From positions 168,635-232,634 of the forward strand of contig NC_018252.1 in assembly GCF_000227135.1 (NCBI RefSeq): a DNA stretch of 64,000 bases. The letters run 5' to 3'. The translations under genes and the position numbers were made by a program. The notes under the pieces were generated by a model, which worked only from the letters and a program-made list of their open reading frames with translations, was not told the origin of the DNA and did no database searches. Source of the stretch: Leishmania donovani (lineage: Eukaryota; Euglenozoa; Kinetoplastea; Trypanosomatida; Trypanosomatidae). Position 1 is the first letter of the stretch, and each line of letters begins with the position of its first letter. Shown here piece by piece: positions 1 through 10,998 of this stretch.

Positions 1-46
1 GCGGCTGCTGGGGCGGCTGCTGCTGAGGGGCCATGTGCTGCGCCAT
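1..46 (-). CDS. N-terminus of a Gln/Pro-rich protein, cut by window edge
   Basis: The minus strand has an ATG at 44-46 followed by 15 open codons reading MAQHMAPQQQPPQQP, then the window ends. Only this low-complexity start is visible, so the product cannot be identified. Its place beyond an RRM-protein gene, and its Gln-rich opening, would suit another small RNA-binding protein of the UBP type, because UBP genes neighbour RBP3 in trypanosomatids as far as I recall. That is inference. The codons are clearly biased (CAG, CCG) unlike the purine-repeat spacer that follows, which supports real coding. Confidence 0.5.
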   Translation of the reverse strand, partial: MAQHMAPQQQPPQQP

Positions 47-1427
47 TTTTTATTCTTGTTGTGCTTCGTAGCAAGTCAAGGTACGCACGCGAACAAGAGG
101 AAAACGGCGGGTTCGCAGAGACGTCAGAGAGAGAGAGAGACAAGTCCCAGACAAGGAAAGTCTCTGTTAAGGAAAGAGGGTAGGAAGACAGACAAGTAGG
201 GTGAGCGGGGAGAGACAACCGAGATGATGATCGTCAGAGGACGTCAAACGACAGAGAGAGAAGACCTCCGCTCTTTCTGTTCTTTGGAGGAGGGGAAGGT
301 TTTACCTACTGTGTGTGTGTGTGTGTATGTCAGAGAGAGAACGGTCAAGACACGAAAGAATACGTGCGTGTGTGTGTGTGTGGAAGAGAAGAGGGAGACG
401 GGGAGAGGTCGCTTGAGGAAGTTGAGATGCGGTGAAGAGAAGGAGGGAGGAGAGGTCGATTCAGACTAAGAGGACAGAAGGGGAAAAGAGGACGAGGAAG
501 AAGAAAGAAGGCGAGAGAAATCTGCGTTGGCGACGAGGCGTGCAAGCATGTGCACGTGGGCGTGCGTTTGGTGGGTGTGGGGACAATGACATGTGTGATG
601 GCGGCGGTGTTGGGGTGGGGAAGTATAGCGGAAGAAAAGGCGGAGGAGAGAGAGAGAGCAAGGGGCACAGTGTGCTTCGTGTACATGTGTGAGGGATGCA
701 AAGGGAAAGAGAAACGCCCACGGGGCAGGAGACGGTGTGCTTAGCGAAGAAGCCCTCGCAAGGAAGGGGAAGCGAGGACGTCGCATAGAATGGTTGTATC
801 CGACCGCTAGTACCTCCGACAAACTCCGCAGTCAAGGCTGTAACGCGACACGGCGCGCCGGTGCGGAGGGGGGGGGGGGCAAAAGGGTGCCGGCAGGTGT
901 AGCATTTCAAGTCGGCACAACTGCACTTTTTGAGGTAGGGATTGGTAAGGAAACTCTGCACGGTCAGCAGGATGTACAAGTAACACGAAACCAACCTAGA
1001 GCGAGCAGAAAACGTAATAATAGCAGTCGTAGCAGATGAATTCGCCAAGTAAGGCAGCTGCGGCACGCGAGCTGAAGTGCAGACAGACAAAAACGCAATC
1101 GTGCGCGCGTGTGCGCCGTGCAAGCGTGCAGTGCAGGAGAAGCGACGTAAGGGGCCGGCATATGGGCGTGGAAGAGAGCCGACAAGAACAGCAAGCAAGG
1201 AAGCGTGGGAGCGAGACAAAGAAACCGCTCAAGGGCACAGAGGCGGCGATGCGGCATAGCGAACCGCTAAAAAGCCTTGTAGCGGTGTGGTCCCCGCTCC
1301 TGCACTTCATCTTTTCCCCCGTGATCTCACACCGCCGAGGGTGGCATACACACATTTCGGCGCCACTGCCACCACCACCACCACCACACACATGCACACC
1401 CCTTTCTTTACGGCACACGCCCTCGCG
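47..1427. other. Intergenic spacer, 1.4 kb
   Basis: No supported gene. It holds the leader of the gene at 1-46 and the 3' region of the 561-aa gene. The plus strand is rich in AGAGAG runs and has (GT)n near 311-326 and 367-382, a G run near 868-879 and a CCA repeat near 1370-1387. Frames here translate to low-complexity sequence only. Confidence 0.6.
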
Positions 1428-3113
1428 TCACTGCATGGTAGGATTCAGCGAAAAGCGCATCACGCACTCCCGTGCTTTCAACAATATCTCTCGTGCCGGA
1501 CAGCGCGAGAGCGTGCCACTACCTAGCGCCAAGGCAGCCTCGATGGCTGGAGGCGGAAGAACCAGATATCCTATTCGCCGCGACAAGTCAGTGGCAGCGT
1601 CTGCTGTAGCCGAAGTGCGTCGGGCAATGCCACTGCTGCTACAGACGGCGCTGTTGGAGCACTCGCGCTCGGGTGCTCCGCCTGATGGCGATGCTGATGC
1701 ATCCGCATCAATCTGAGCAATAAGCAAGCGAAGAAGCTCAGCAAGAATTTCAGCCTCGAAGCTGCATGGTCGATATTCTTCGCCAGCAAGCGCAGCGGAA
1801 AAGCCTCGGGAAGTGCTTCCTGTCCCTTCACCGTCCGTCGTGGGGACGCTCAAGCACACAACGCGCTGCAGCCGGTCTGCCATCCAAGTGACGAGTGCCG
1901 CGTCAGTGCGGTCGCTTGCGGCCACGGCTGTGGTGTAACTCGTGACGCCAGCGCGGGTACGATCGCCGCGCAGAGGGTGGAAAAAGAGATGCCCAAGCCG
2001 GCGCAACAGGTGTCGCGTAAGCAGCCGACGATGTGTCGGGTCCGCGTCGGACATCTCGCCCGGGCACTGTCCTTCGCGTGGCTCACATCGAAGGAGGAGC
2101 GCCAACAAGTGGGAGCCCTCTTGCTGAAGGACTGTGTACAAGACAACACGGAGAGATGGGGTAGCATGGCAAGATGAAGGTGAAGCAGTGAACTGGGCAC
2201 CAGGCTTCGACGTGGCGGAGAAAGCAGCGAGACCCTGCGGGAAACACACTAGCTGCCTGTCATCCTCGTGAGCCGAGGGAAGCCCTTCTAGTCGGCAGCA
2301 GCACCGCACGCTGGTCTCCACCACGTCCACTGTCAGTGTTATCAGGTAGTAGAGCAGCGACAGCGCAGCCCTCTCTAGCGGCGGAGGAAGGAAGCAGGGC
2401 TCGCGGTGAAGTGTCGGCGATGGGGAGTCGGGTGCGGGTGGCGACGTAACCGTTGCCGCGACTACCGCAGCCTCCACAAAGGTGCTGATGGCGTAGAGGT
2501 TGGCGCTGAGCAGCTGAGCGTAGGAAGACCGCCACGACGGCGCGCGTCGCTCTGTCGCTGGTGGTGAAGGCGCGGCTCTCTGAAGTGCATCGGGTAGCGG
2601 CAACGTACGAAGAAAAGTCACTGCATCTGCCAAAAAGGCGTCCTCTCCTACCACGCCATCCAATGCCCCTGGAACCGCTGCCATTGAGCGTGTACGCATC
2701 CAGGTCAAGAAGCGCTCATGCGCCTCCACAAGCCCATGCAGTCGAACTAAAAGTGCGCGAGCGACGTACGGCGCTGATGCTTCCTGGTTGGAAGCGGTAG
2801 AAGCAGAGCTGCAGCTCTTAGACTGCCCCATGCAAAGTACGCGTCGTACACTGGTCGCCAACTCTGCCGTGCTCATCTCCTCGACGCACGGGGAGACACC
2901 GGTATCGGCCGTAATGGCGACATGGGCAAGATGAAACACGTGTAGAATGCTGAGTGGCGACCAGTTTACGTCGCCACTGGTGACGCTTGCAGATTCCACA
3001 CATTTGGGTCCACAGTTACCGACGGCAGTCGGTATCGTCAAGAGCACCTTTGGCGCTTTATCGCAAGTCGCGCGTGAGTCTGTGGCGGCGGAGCACAACT
3101 GGAAAAACGGCAT
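1428..3113 (-). CDS. Hypothetical protein, 561 aa
   Basis: An uninterrupted 561-codon frame with normal amino-acid composition and the GC-rich third positions of its neighbours, in contrast with the repeat-filled spacers. I do not recognise a domain. The protein looks mostly alpha-helical: Leu/Ala-rich stretches around residues 115-165 and 230-270, then Ser/Thr-rich linkers, then another helical segment before the C-terminus. There is no signal peptide. A second methionine at residue 80 (position 2876, start MSTAELATSV) is a plausible alternative start, because residues 1-79 are Cys/Ser-rich and less structured. It lies in the same direction as all other genes. Confidence 0.75.
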   Translation of the reverse strand: MPFFQLCSAATDSRATCDKAPKVLLTIPTAVGNCGPKCVESASVTSGDVNWSPLSILHVFHLAHVAITADTGVSPCVEEMSTAELATSVRRVLCMGQSKSCSSASTASNQEASAPYVARALLVRLHGLVEAHERFLTWMRTRSMAAVPGALDGVVGEDAFLADAVTFLRTLPLPDALQRAAPSPPATERRAPSWRSSYAQLLSANLYAISTFVEAAVVAATVTSPPAPDSPSPTLHREPCFLPPPLERAALSLLYYLITLTVDVVETSVRCCCRLEGLPSAHEDDRQLVCFPQGLAAFSATSKPGAQFTASPSSCHATPSLRVVLYTVLQQEGSHLLALLLRCEPREGQCPGEMSDADPTHRRLLTRHLLRRLGHLFFHPLRGDRTRAGVTSYTTAVAASDRTDAALVTWMADRLQRVVCLSVPTTDGEGTGSTSRGFSAALAGEEYRPCSFEAEILAELLRLLIAQIDADASASPSGGAPERECSNSAVCSSSGIARRTSATADAATDLSRRIGYLVLPPPAIEAALALGSGTLSRCPAREILLKARECVMRFSLNPTMQ

Positions 3114-4661
3114 CCGGAGAGTTTGCGACGTCGATTCGGACTACCTACAGTGCCGCGACGGCCCACCAATGCGTACATGAATGGGAAACAGAGGACGAGT
3201 GGACGCAAGAGGGCAAGATGGTTTCGAGCCCTGTGTCGAGAGGCTGAGTACCGCAAGCTGCCGATGCCTGGGTGTCCGTGTTTATGAGCATGCGTGAACG
3301 TGTGACGGTAGGTCTCCATGCGCACAGGTGCGTGGATGTACTGCACGGCGATGTAGGCCAACGACTAATCGCAAAGAGTGTGCAGGGAGGCGAATCAGTC
3401 GAGAACGAGCATGTAGGGCCACGAGAGCATCTGGGAGAGGGCGAGGCAAGGGCGAAGCTGAAGCACACCAAAAGTTTGCGTCGAGGCGCTGACCGAGAAA
3501 GCGAGGCATGCCGTGGGTGGGAGCGCAGCAGCATCCCGTTTTTCAGCTTCTTCTAATGCTCGCGTCTGACGGTAGAAAGGAAGAGACGATTTGTGAGTGT
3601 GGGGAGTGGGGGGGGGGCGCGCTTTAAGAGACAGCGCCAACGGTAACGAAGATAGCATCGTGGTGCGCTCAGCTCCACGAGGCTGCCCTGCTCAGCGTGC
3701 CGTCAGGGTGAGATCTTCAAAGACCATACTCTGCCCTACTCCCGCACTGGTGCGCCACCAGTATGCACTCCAACAAGAAGAGACCAACAACGCGTGGAAG
3801 CTTGAGGGGCATATGCACAAATACACCGCGGCACGTTTTGGTGTTCCGTTTATCCGCTACGTCGCCTTCTTATCGCCCCTGAGTCCCATTTGGCGTACGT
3901 CTGTGTGTGTACCTTGCTGTTATTGTTGTTTCGGAAGCCATGGTCGTAGTAATGGTGGTGGTTCTGGTTCTCGGTGCTGCACGAGAAAAGACGGCGGCAG
4001 CACCAATGATAATGCGCTCGTATGCACACAACAAAACAAAAACAGATGGAAGCGTGGCGGGGGCGGGGGGAGGGCACTTACTGGGCGATGATCTGTGCGT
4101 GTGCGTGTGTGCACGAGCATCGGCGCGTGTATTGTGCGCGTGGCGCGCGCCAACGTGTGCTGTTAACGAAGTGGAAAAAGGAGCGACAACAGAAAAGACG
4201 AAAGTGTTTAAATACACAAAACAGAAGAGGCCGCAGGAGAATGGCTCGGCATTACACAACAACAACAGCAGGCAACAACGGACAACGAGAAGCATCATCA
4301 CAAGTAAGAGAGACGGAGAGGGGCAAAGATCGTGGTTGTGCCGGTGGAGCGGCGGGGCGATTCCTTTCTCCTTTTTCCTGCGTTTATGCATATATATATA
4401 TATATATGTATGCTTGTGTGTGTGTGCGCGCATACCTTTTTCGTTTCGCGCTGTTTGTTGGTTTTCCTTCAGGAATCGCCGCGTGCAGAGCCAGGAGAAA
4501 GAGAAGAGATGCCGCCAGCTCCGTCAAGGGCAGCGGAAAACAGAGTGACGAAGACTTTGGGTAAAAAAATTAGAAATTTTCGGAAAAAGGGGGAATAAAG
4601 CAGCCCGCGGCATACAAGGAGAGTGCGACAGCCTCCACCCTAAGCGGCAGCACAGATGAGC
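3114..4661. other. Intergenic spacer, 1.5 kb
   Basis: No supported gene. It contains the 3' region of the RRM gene and the leader of the 561-aa gene. An (AT)n run lies at 4390-4407, and GT-rich patches sit near 4095-4115 and 4408-4430. Confidence 0.6.
4390..4407. repeat. (AT)9 microsatellite
   Basis: A pure alternating A/T run of 18 bases in the probable 3' UTR of the RRM-protein gene, followed by a GT-rich stretch. Confidence 0.9.
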
Positions 4662-5384
4662 TCAGAAGCCGATCGGAGCAATGGCAGGGGTGATACTCCG
4701 ACTACCACTTGCGGACGGGCCGGCAAGGTACACGGAACTGCCTGCCACCATCCCCGGGTACATGCCTCGAGCATAGCCGGCACCGCTTTCGCGCTGCCTC
4801 ATCGCGTAGCCGCCGCCCACTCTGTTCATGTATGGGCCGTAGTCGGCACCACCAACCATCGGAGCCGAGGCGGCAACCGAGCTCGCGGCTGGCGCCCCCT
4901 GCTGCTCTTGCGCAAGAACCATCTGGTGGTAGTACATGGACTGCATGGCTTGCTGCTGCTGCATGCTCAGCGCAACTGCCGAGAGTCGAAGCATGTCGTA
5001 CGCCTCCTTCGCGGCCGGGGCGTTCGCGTATGCCACCTTCAGCTTCTTGCCGCCAATCTCAAACCGGTTCAAGCAGGACACTGCGTAGGTGGCGGAGAAG
5101 AAGAATTGGTACTTCACAAACCCGTAGCCACGACTCTCGCCAGTGATTTTGTCGTAAATGATCTTAACACTCTCGATCCTGCCAAACTGGCCAAACAGCT
5201 CGTACACCTGCGCCTCATTCATCAGCGGTGGAAGGTAGTTGACAATCAAGTTGCGCAGCGCGTCAGGGTCGAACGCGTAGCCGCCAGACGTGCTGCCCTC
5301 ACCCGCGACAGGGGCAGCGATTGGCTCAGGCTTGCTCTGCTGCGCCGGCGTGGAGGTGGCGCTCCCGTTCTGCGCGGCCGACAT
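4662..5384 (-). CDS. RBP3: Single-RRM RNA-binding protein, UBP/RBP3 group
   Basis: A 240-aa protein with one RNA-recognition motif at about residues 44-121. RNP2 is LIVNYL (46-51) and RNP1 is RGYGFVKY (85-92). The RRM has the trypanosomatid UBP/RBP flavour (RNLIVNYLPP, then IESVKI). A Gln/Ala-rich segment follows (about 137-175), then a Gly/Tyr/Arg-rich tail. Such proteins bind U- or AU-rich 3' UTR elements and control mRNA stability in the cytoplasm. The frame is open to 5552, but the upstream part is repeat-like (HTRARTHRDT), so I start at the ATG at 5382-5384. The symbol RBP3 rests on my memory of the gene order (beside UBP1/UBP2, the ABC transporter and SCD6); UBP-family member is the safer statement. 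Confidence 0.88.
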   Translation of the reverse strand: MSAAQNGSATSTPAQQSKPEPIAAPVAGEGSTSGGYAFDPDALRNLIVNYLPPLMNEAQVYELFGQFGRIESVKIIYDKITGESRGYGFVKYQFFFSATYAVSCLNRFEIGGKKLKVAYANAPAAKEAYDMLRLSAVALSMQQQQAMQSMYYHQMVLAQEQQGAPAASSVAASAPMVGGADYGPYMNRVGGGYAMRQRESGAGYARGMYPGMVAGSSVYLAGPSASGSRSITPAIAPIGF

Positions 5385-5470
5385 GTTTCGCTTCAGCGTC
5401 CTTGTCGATGTCGATGGCTGTTTATTCTGCTGTCGTGTGTCTCTGTGTGTGCGCGCACGCGTATGTGTGT

Positions 5471-5530
5471 CTGATGCGCCGAGGAGCGCAGAGAAGCGAA
5501 AATGAGAGAGACGAAGAGGAGGAGGAACGC
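5471..5530 (-). promoter_or_regulatory. Candidate spliced-leader acceptor of the RRM gene
   Basis: In the minus sense a long pyrimidine-rich stretch (about 5494-5530) is followed by the first AG at 5471-5472 (context ATCAG). Trans-splicing there would give an 86-nt leader before the ATG at 5384. No other AG lies between tract and site. Confidence 0.45.
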
Positions 5531-6680
5531 TCAAGATGAAGAAACACCACAAGAGACAAAGGAAACAAGGATGCGTTTACGTCTTCGAGGGGGTGGCACG
5601 GCTCTGCGACAGATGTGCACCCACGGTGATCGGTCACCACACAGCGCAACCGAAAGAGAGACACACAAAGAAACTAGCGGACGCTGTATGCACGCGTGCG
5701 GTGGTGAGCGATAACAGAGGCAGACGAAAAACGGACGTGCAAGGAAAAGACGCGAAGAGATCGGGGATCGCACAGAACCGCGGCAATAAATAAGTCGAAA
5801 AGAGAAAATCGCGAGCAAGGAGAACAATGTGGCGAGGACTGACGAGAAGGACGAAACAGACGAGCAATAAAGAGGTGACGAGGCTAAGACGAGGGAGGGG
5901 GGAGGAGAAGAAGATGACGGAAGAAGATAAGCAAGATAAGACCACTAAAGTTAAAAAAATACACTCACAAAACCCGAAAGGCGTAAAGAAATGCAGTAAA
6001 GGACGAAAAGAGAACAAAAAGACAGCAAGCAAGCACAAGCCAACTGTCAGCTGAGAAAAGAGCCTCAAAAAAGATAAGATCGCCGGTCACGCACGCGGCA
6101 ATGTCAACAAAACTGTTCCACAGATATATATATATAGATGTATATAGATGTATATATATATGTGTGAGCGCCTCGTTCTCTGTTAGCGTTCGGCGGCAAG
6201 AGCTGTTGGTCTCCCTCACGCGCCCTCTCTCCTTGCGGACTTTTTTATTTCTGCTTGTTGTTTTTGCCAGTTTACGCTATCGGCTCACTTCGTATGCGCG
6301 TCTGTGTGTCTGCCTGTGTGGCTGTCTCTGTGTGTGCGCGCGTGGATATCGATTCTCTTTGTTGGATGTACGAGCGCCCTGTGAGCGATCAAAAACAAAA
6401 CCAGGAAAAAGAGGAGTAATACCAAGCGGAAGAGAAGCGGGGGCCCCAAGAAATCCCCGAAAGAAAACAATAAAATGGTAGCCAAAGGAAAAGCGAAAGA
6501 GACGGAAAGATGAGTGCGCCAGAGAGGAAAGGAAAGGCACGGACAACACGGAAAGAACGAAAGAGATGGGGGGAAGCGCAGAGGAGGGGGGAGAGTGAAA
6601 AGATGCCAAACAAGAAGAGTAGTCGAAAAATACACGAACAAAGAAAATGGAATTTGTTTTGTGTACACGATAAGCCGTTG

Positions 6681-6701
6681 CTGCTGCTGCTGCTGCTGCT
6701 G
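6681..6701. repeat. (CTG)7 trinucleotide repeat
   Basis: Seven CTG units on the plus strand (CAG in the transcribed sense), outside any supported coding region and followed by TTG units. A GGC run lies 55 bases further on at 6757-6775. Confidence 0.85.
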
Positions 6702-8865
6702 TTGTTGCTCGCCCGCTTTCTTGTGTTGAAGAGCAAGAAGGGGAAGTGGAAGAAGAGGCGGCGGCGGCGGCGGCGCGGCTGGGCGTCTTTTTCTCGCTCT
6801 GTCCGTTTTTCCTCCTCAGCTGGTGCGCGTCGGCGATCGTCCGCTGCTGTCCGTTGCCATGCGTTTCCTGTCGTTCAAGTAAACCGGCACGGAGAAATGG
6901 AAGCAGAGAAAAAAAAGAGGCCAAAAGACCGCGAAGGGCCAACTGTGCAAACCACGCACACCGGCCGATATCGAAAGCGCGAGAGAAAATATAGAGATGT
7001 ATATGTACGTGTGTGTATATATATAATGTAAGAAAGGGGGAATGCTGGCCAATCTCCCGCCGAAGATGGTTGATCTGCTGGAGAAGATGATGATCGGTGT
7101 GAGAAAGGGGAAGTAGCGGGAGGAGGGGGGGCTGTCGCTCCTCTGCGCGTGCGTGGGTCGAACAACCTTATTCTTCTCGTGTTTGTTTGCGTACGTCTTA
7201 TTTTGTTGGTTAGTGAGGTTTCTGTGTGGGTGTATGTATTAGGTAAGACCAGCCACTTGAGGAGGTGGGGCGCACCAAAAATAAAAAGAAAAAAGAGGGC
7301 AACGAGAGCGCAGCACACACTTCTCGATGGATTCCAGCACACGCGTGTGTGTGTGTGTGTGTTAGTGTGTCCTTTGCCCACAATGCGGTCGGTTTTGCTT
7401 GTTTTTGATTTTCTTTTTTTTTTGTCAAGTCGATTCGCGCGTTGGCGCTTCGGCTCCGATAGCTTCGCCGGTGGCGCGTGCGTGCGTGATGAGGAAAAGC
7501 GCAACGACAAGCACCACCCACACACACACACGCACACAAAGTCTGTAAATGGTTTGCGGGAAGATGTCGGCGAGGGCGGAAGACCGTCGAATCCCAGCGA
7601 GTGGCGTCGAACGTGAGATGAAGCTCGAAAAAAAAAAGGGGAACAAAAATCGCCTTCTTGTTTTTTTTCTTCTTTGGCTTGTTTGTATAGCGATGGAGTC
7701 TCTTGGGTGGAAGGAAACAGCGAGAGCGAGCGAGAGAAAGAGACGGGGAAAGAGGACGGAGGGGTGTCACACTAACTTGCTAACCAAGTGAATGCTAGAA
7801 GGAGAGGGTTAGTTGGTGAGGGCGCTAAAGCTGAAAATGTGCGTAGAAGACATGAGTAGGAGAAGTGCTTGTGGGTGTTGACAGATTTGGGCGCGGTGTA
7901 TCAGTGGAATCACAGGAGGAGCCAGCAACAGGCAGCGAGAGGAGGAGGCCGACGAAAGAGTTCAAGACGGTGCTGAAGCCAGCTGCTCAGAGGCAGGGAG
8001 AGGTGCACTTGTTGCTTGAGTGCACGCATGTGTGCATGTGCGTGCGCGCGCTTGCAGGAGATGGTGGCAGCCGCTAGGCACACAGAGAAAGCGGAAAGGC
8101 GGCACCTGTGTGCGCTCATGCTGTCATCATGGGCACGCGCACACGCAGAAACGAAGTCCCTTGGGCACCTGCGCAGAACGAAAAGAGAACACACGAGATG
8201 CGGTGGCTCTCCTGTTCGGCCGCGGCACAAGCCTGCGGTTGCTCCACAGCGGTCTTCTTGTCACTGATGGCTCTTTACTTCTGTTTCCGTAAGAGAGCGC
8301 TGCATAACACGGAGGTTGTTAGATGGAACAGAGAAGGAAGGCGAGAGAGAAGGCATCGACGATAGAGAGCGGAGGCTGGTATGCGCAGTGGTACATTCCC
8401 AAGTCTCTCCCCCCTCGCCCCTCCACACACACATATACACATATATACAGAGAGAGTCAGCGGCAGGCAAGACGCACAGAGGGAGGAGGAAGGGACGCGA
8501 GAAGGAGAGATGGAGAGCGATGGTGCCGTCAACGAGCCTCAAGCACCACCCACGCCACAAGAACATGCACCGACTCACGCCAGCAGGCACCGCACTCACA
8601 GCGTCGTGCGCGCTCGACGACACAGTGGCGCACTCCAACAGTCCGAGCAAGAGCTGGAAAAGTAGAGCGGAGGAGGTGAGGGGCCTTACCAATGTTCTGT
8701 CTCTCTGCCGCACACACACGCGCACGCACACCCCACCCTATCCTCTGTAAGCGCCTCCTTTTAAGCACACGCAAAAGAGGAGGAATCTAGCGAGTTCAAG
8801 CTCAACTAGAGCGGTTGGTGGGGGGAGGGGATCGGAAAGAGATTCATCAACTCAACAGCCTGCAC

Positions 8866-10836
8866 TCACGACGTGCCGGCGCCTACCTGCGGTGTGGCGA
8901 CGAGCCCCACGAGGTCGCAGAAGAGCTTGTTCTTGGACACCTCCGCGAAGGTGCCCTCAACAGCAACCTGCCCCTTGTCCAGTACGAGTATGTGGTCCGC
9001 CTTGCGGATCATGCTCAACTTGTGTGCGAACATGAGCACCGTGTGCTGCCGCTTCGAGTCCTTCGCCTCCTCGATCAGGCGCGAGATGGCGTCGTGCACT
9101 ACCACCTCACTCTCGCTGTCGAGCGCAGACGTCGCCTCGTCCAGGATGGTGATACGCGGATGGCGCATCAGGGCACGCGCGATGGCGATGCGCTGCTTCT
9201 GCCCGCCAGAGAGGCTGCGGCCGCTCTCGCCAACGAACGTGTCGTACCCGTCCGGCAGCGCGGAAATGAAGTCGTGCGCGTTGGCCTTGCGGGCCGCCTC
9301 GACGACGGCAGCGTAGAGCCAGCGATCGATCGGGTCATCCCAGTTTCGGCCTGGAGCGCCGTAGGCGATGTTCTGTGCGATGGACCCGCCAAACAGCACC
9401 GGCTCCTGCCCAACGTAGCCAATGTGCTCGTGCAGCCAATGTGAGCTGATGTCGCGGAGGTCGTGCTCGCCAAGCTGCACCAAACCGGCTGTCGGCTCGT
9501 ATAGCTTCAGCAACAGCATGGCCAAGGACGACTTGCCGGAGCCGCTGCTGCCAACGACGCAAGTGCAGCGGGATGGCTCGATGGTGAGGCTCATGTTTCT
9601 GTAGATGAGCGCCTCCGGCCTCGTAGGGTAGGCGAAGGTCACGTCCTTGAAAGTCACGCGCCAGTCGCACGTGATTGGCGTCAGCTGTTTACATGCTGTG
9701 TGCGCCTGCCGCACTGCCTCAGCCTTGTCCAGGATGTCAAAGAGCCGCAGCGAGGCGCCGTAGCCCTTATTGATCTCGGTGGCCAGATTCGTCAACCCCA
9801 TCAGCCCAATGCCGCAGTACACCGTATAGAGCATGAAGGAGAAGAGAACGCCAGGGGTCAGATGGCCGGAGGTGACGAGCATCGAGCCGGCCCACATGAT
9901 ACAGTACATGGCACCATACCCTACCGTCTGCAGTGACGCAACGTAGACGGAGTTCCAGCGCACCATGCGCATGCTGAGATCGAAGACACGCTTGACGTTC
10001 TTGCCGTACCAGGACTCTTCTTGCGCCTCGGTGCCGAAGGACTTCACAGTACGGATGTTCGACAGCCGCTCCTCGGCGACGGTGCCCATGTCGGCCAGAG
10101 CATCCTGCATATTGTGCTGCAACTTGCGAATGTAACGGCCGTACGAGCCGGCGAAGATGGCCACCGGCGGTATCATACACACAATCACGCTCGTCAGCAG
10201 CGGTGAGTAGTAGAGCATCACGCTGATGCTGCCGATCGTCTGCAGCAGATTCTTGCTGCCGTTTGTCACCGCCTCTGTCAGGGAGCTACCCACGACGTTG
10301 CAGTCCATAGATAGTCGTTGCACGAGCGCGCCGGTGCGGTTCTCTGTGGAGTCGAAAAACGCTGCCGGCTGACGCAAGATGCCGCTGTACAAGGCGCGGC
10401 GTAGCTTCGCGATGATGTTCTCGCCCGCGTAGCCGATGCAGTACAGTCGTAGGTAGTTGCCCGTTGCACAGAGACTGAACCAACCCAGCAGCTGCATCGA
10501 CGTACCGAGCGGCATCTGCCCTCTACTTGCTTGGTCGATGAGCGCGCCAAAGCCGGCGGGAATGGCGAGTGTGGCCGCGCTGTAGATGCACACCCCCACC
10601 ACGGCGCCGGCAATGTACGGCGCCTGGTCCCGCGCAGACCGCACATAGCGGGCAAAGGAACCCTTCCGCGCTGCCGGCTCCGTCACATAGATCAGGCCTT
10701 TGCTTGCCGTGGGGCGTTGCGCTGGCGTAGCGTTGCCATAGTCAGTGCGCAGACGGATGTCGGAGGCGAGCCGCCGCACACTCGTCAAGGCGGTACGCGA
10801 GACGGGCTGCCAAACAAGCCGCGAGGAGCTCCGCAT
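8866..10836 (-). CDS. ABCB-type half ABC transporter, probably mitochondrial
   Basis: A 656-aa half-transporter: one membrane domain (about residues 70-365) followed by one ATP-binding domain (about 395-645). The ATPase motifs are complete: Walker A GSSGSGKSS (429-437), Q-loop GQEP (476-479), signature LSGGQ (542-546), Walker B ITILDE (562-567) and the switch histidine in MFAHKLS (H605). The size and sequence style fit the TAP/ABCB10/MDL group of exporters that work as homodimers. The N-terminus (MRSSSRLVWQPVSRTALTSV) is rich in Arg and Ser without acids, like a mitochondrial presequence, so the inner mitochondrial membrane is the likely site. The substrate cannot be read from the sequence. 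This is probably Leishmania ABCB1, but I leave the symbol blank. Confidence 0.93.
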   Translation of the reverse strand: MRSSSRLVWQPVSRTALTSVRRLASDIRLRTDYGNATPAQRPTASKGLIYVTEPAARKGSFARYVRSARDQAPYIAGAVVGVCIYSAATLAIPAGFGALIDQASRGQMPLGTSMQLLGWFSLCATGNYLRLYCIGYAGENIIAKLRRALYSGILRQPAAFFDSTENRTGALVQRLSMDCNVVGSSLTEAVTNGSKNLLQTIGSISVMLYYSPLLTSVIVCMIPPVAIFAGSYGRYIRKLQHNMQDALADMGTVAEERLSNIRTVKSFGTEAQEESWYGKNVKRVFDLSMRMVRWNSVYVASLQTVGYGAMYCIMWAGSMLVTSGHLTPGVLFSFMLYTVYCGIGLMGLTNLATEINKGYGASLRLFDILDKAEAVRQAHTACKQLTPITCDWRVTFKDVTFAYPTRPEALIYRNMSLTIEPSRCTCVVGSSGSGKSSLAMLLLKLYEPTAGLVQLGEHDLRDISSHWLHEHIGYVGQEPVLFGGSIAQNIAYGAPGRNWDDPIDRWLYAAVVEAARKANAHDFISALPDGYDTFVGESGRSLSGGQKQRIAIARALMRHPRITILDEATSALDSESEVVVHDAISRLIEEAKDSKRQHTVLMFAHKLSMIRKADHILVLDKGQVAVEGTFAEVSKNKLFCDLVGLVATPQVGAGTS

Positions 10837-10838
10837 CT

Positions 10839-10887
10839 CTGAGGTGAAGCAGGGTGAGGCAAGAGAAGGAGAGAGGGCAGAAAATAT
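10839..10887 (-). promoter_or_regulatory. Candidate spliced-leader acceptor abutting the ABC-transporter ATG
   Basis: A strong pyrimidine tract in the minus sense (about 10841-10887) ends in CAG at 10839-10841, so the AG dinucleotide lies just 2 nt upstream of the ATG at 10836. A second tract-plus-AG lies further up (AG at 10917-10918), which would give a leader of about 80 nt. Confidence 0.4.
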
Positions 10888-10974
10888 GTGAAAGTAAGAA
10901 GAGGCGCACAGGAGGGCTCGGAGAGCAGAGAAATCAGGGAGTGCGGCAGAGAGCTGTCGGCTTGGGTGTGTTTA

Positions 10975-10998
10975 TGTGTGTGTGTGTGTGTGTGTGTG
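10975..10998. repeat. (TG)12 microsatellite
   Basis: Pure TG run upstream of the ABC-transporter start. Confidence 0.9.

Larger units (their letters stand above)
5385..8865. other. Intergenic spacer, 3.5 kb
   Basis: No supported gene in 3.5 kb. It holds the RRM-gene leader and the 3' region of the ABC transporter. It contains AT-rich runs (6121-6160 and 7000-7026), (CTG)7 at 6681-6701, a GGC run at 6757-6775 and (GT)n at 7344-7362. Long frames on both strands translate to Arg/Lys/Glu or Ser/Leu/Phe low complexity. Confidence 0.6.

Noticed and set aside
461..1219. 252-codon minus-strand frame in the first spacer
   Set aside because: Ser/Pro/Cys/Leu-rich translation of purine/pyrimidine repeats, no conserved-looking segment.
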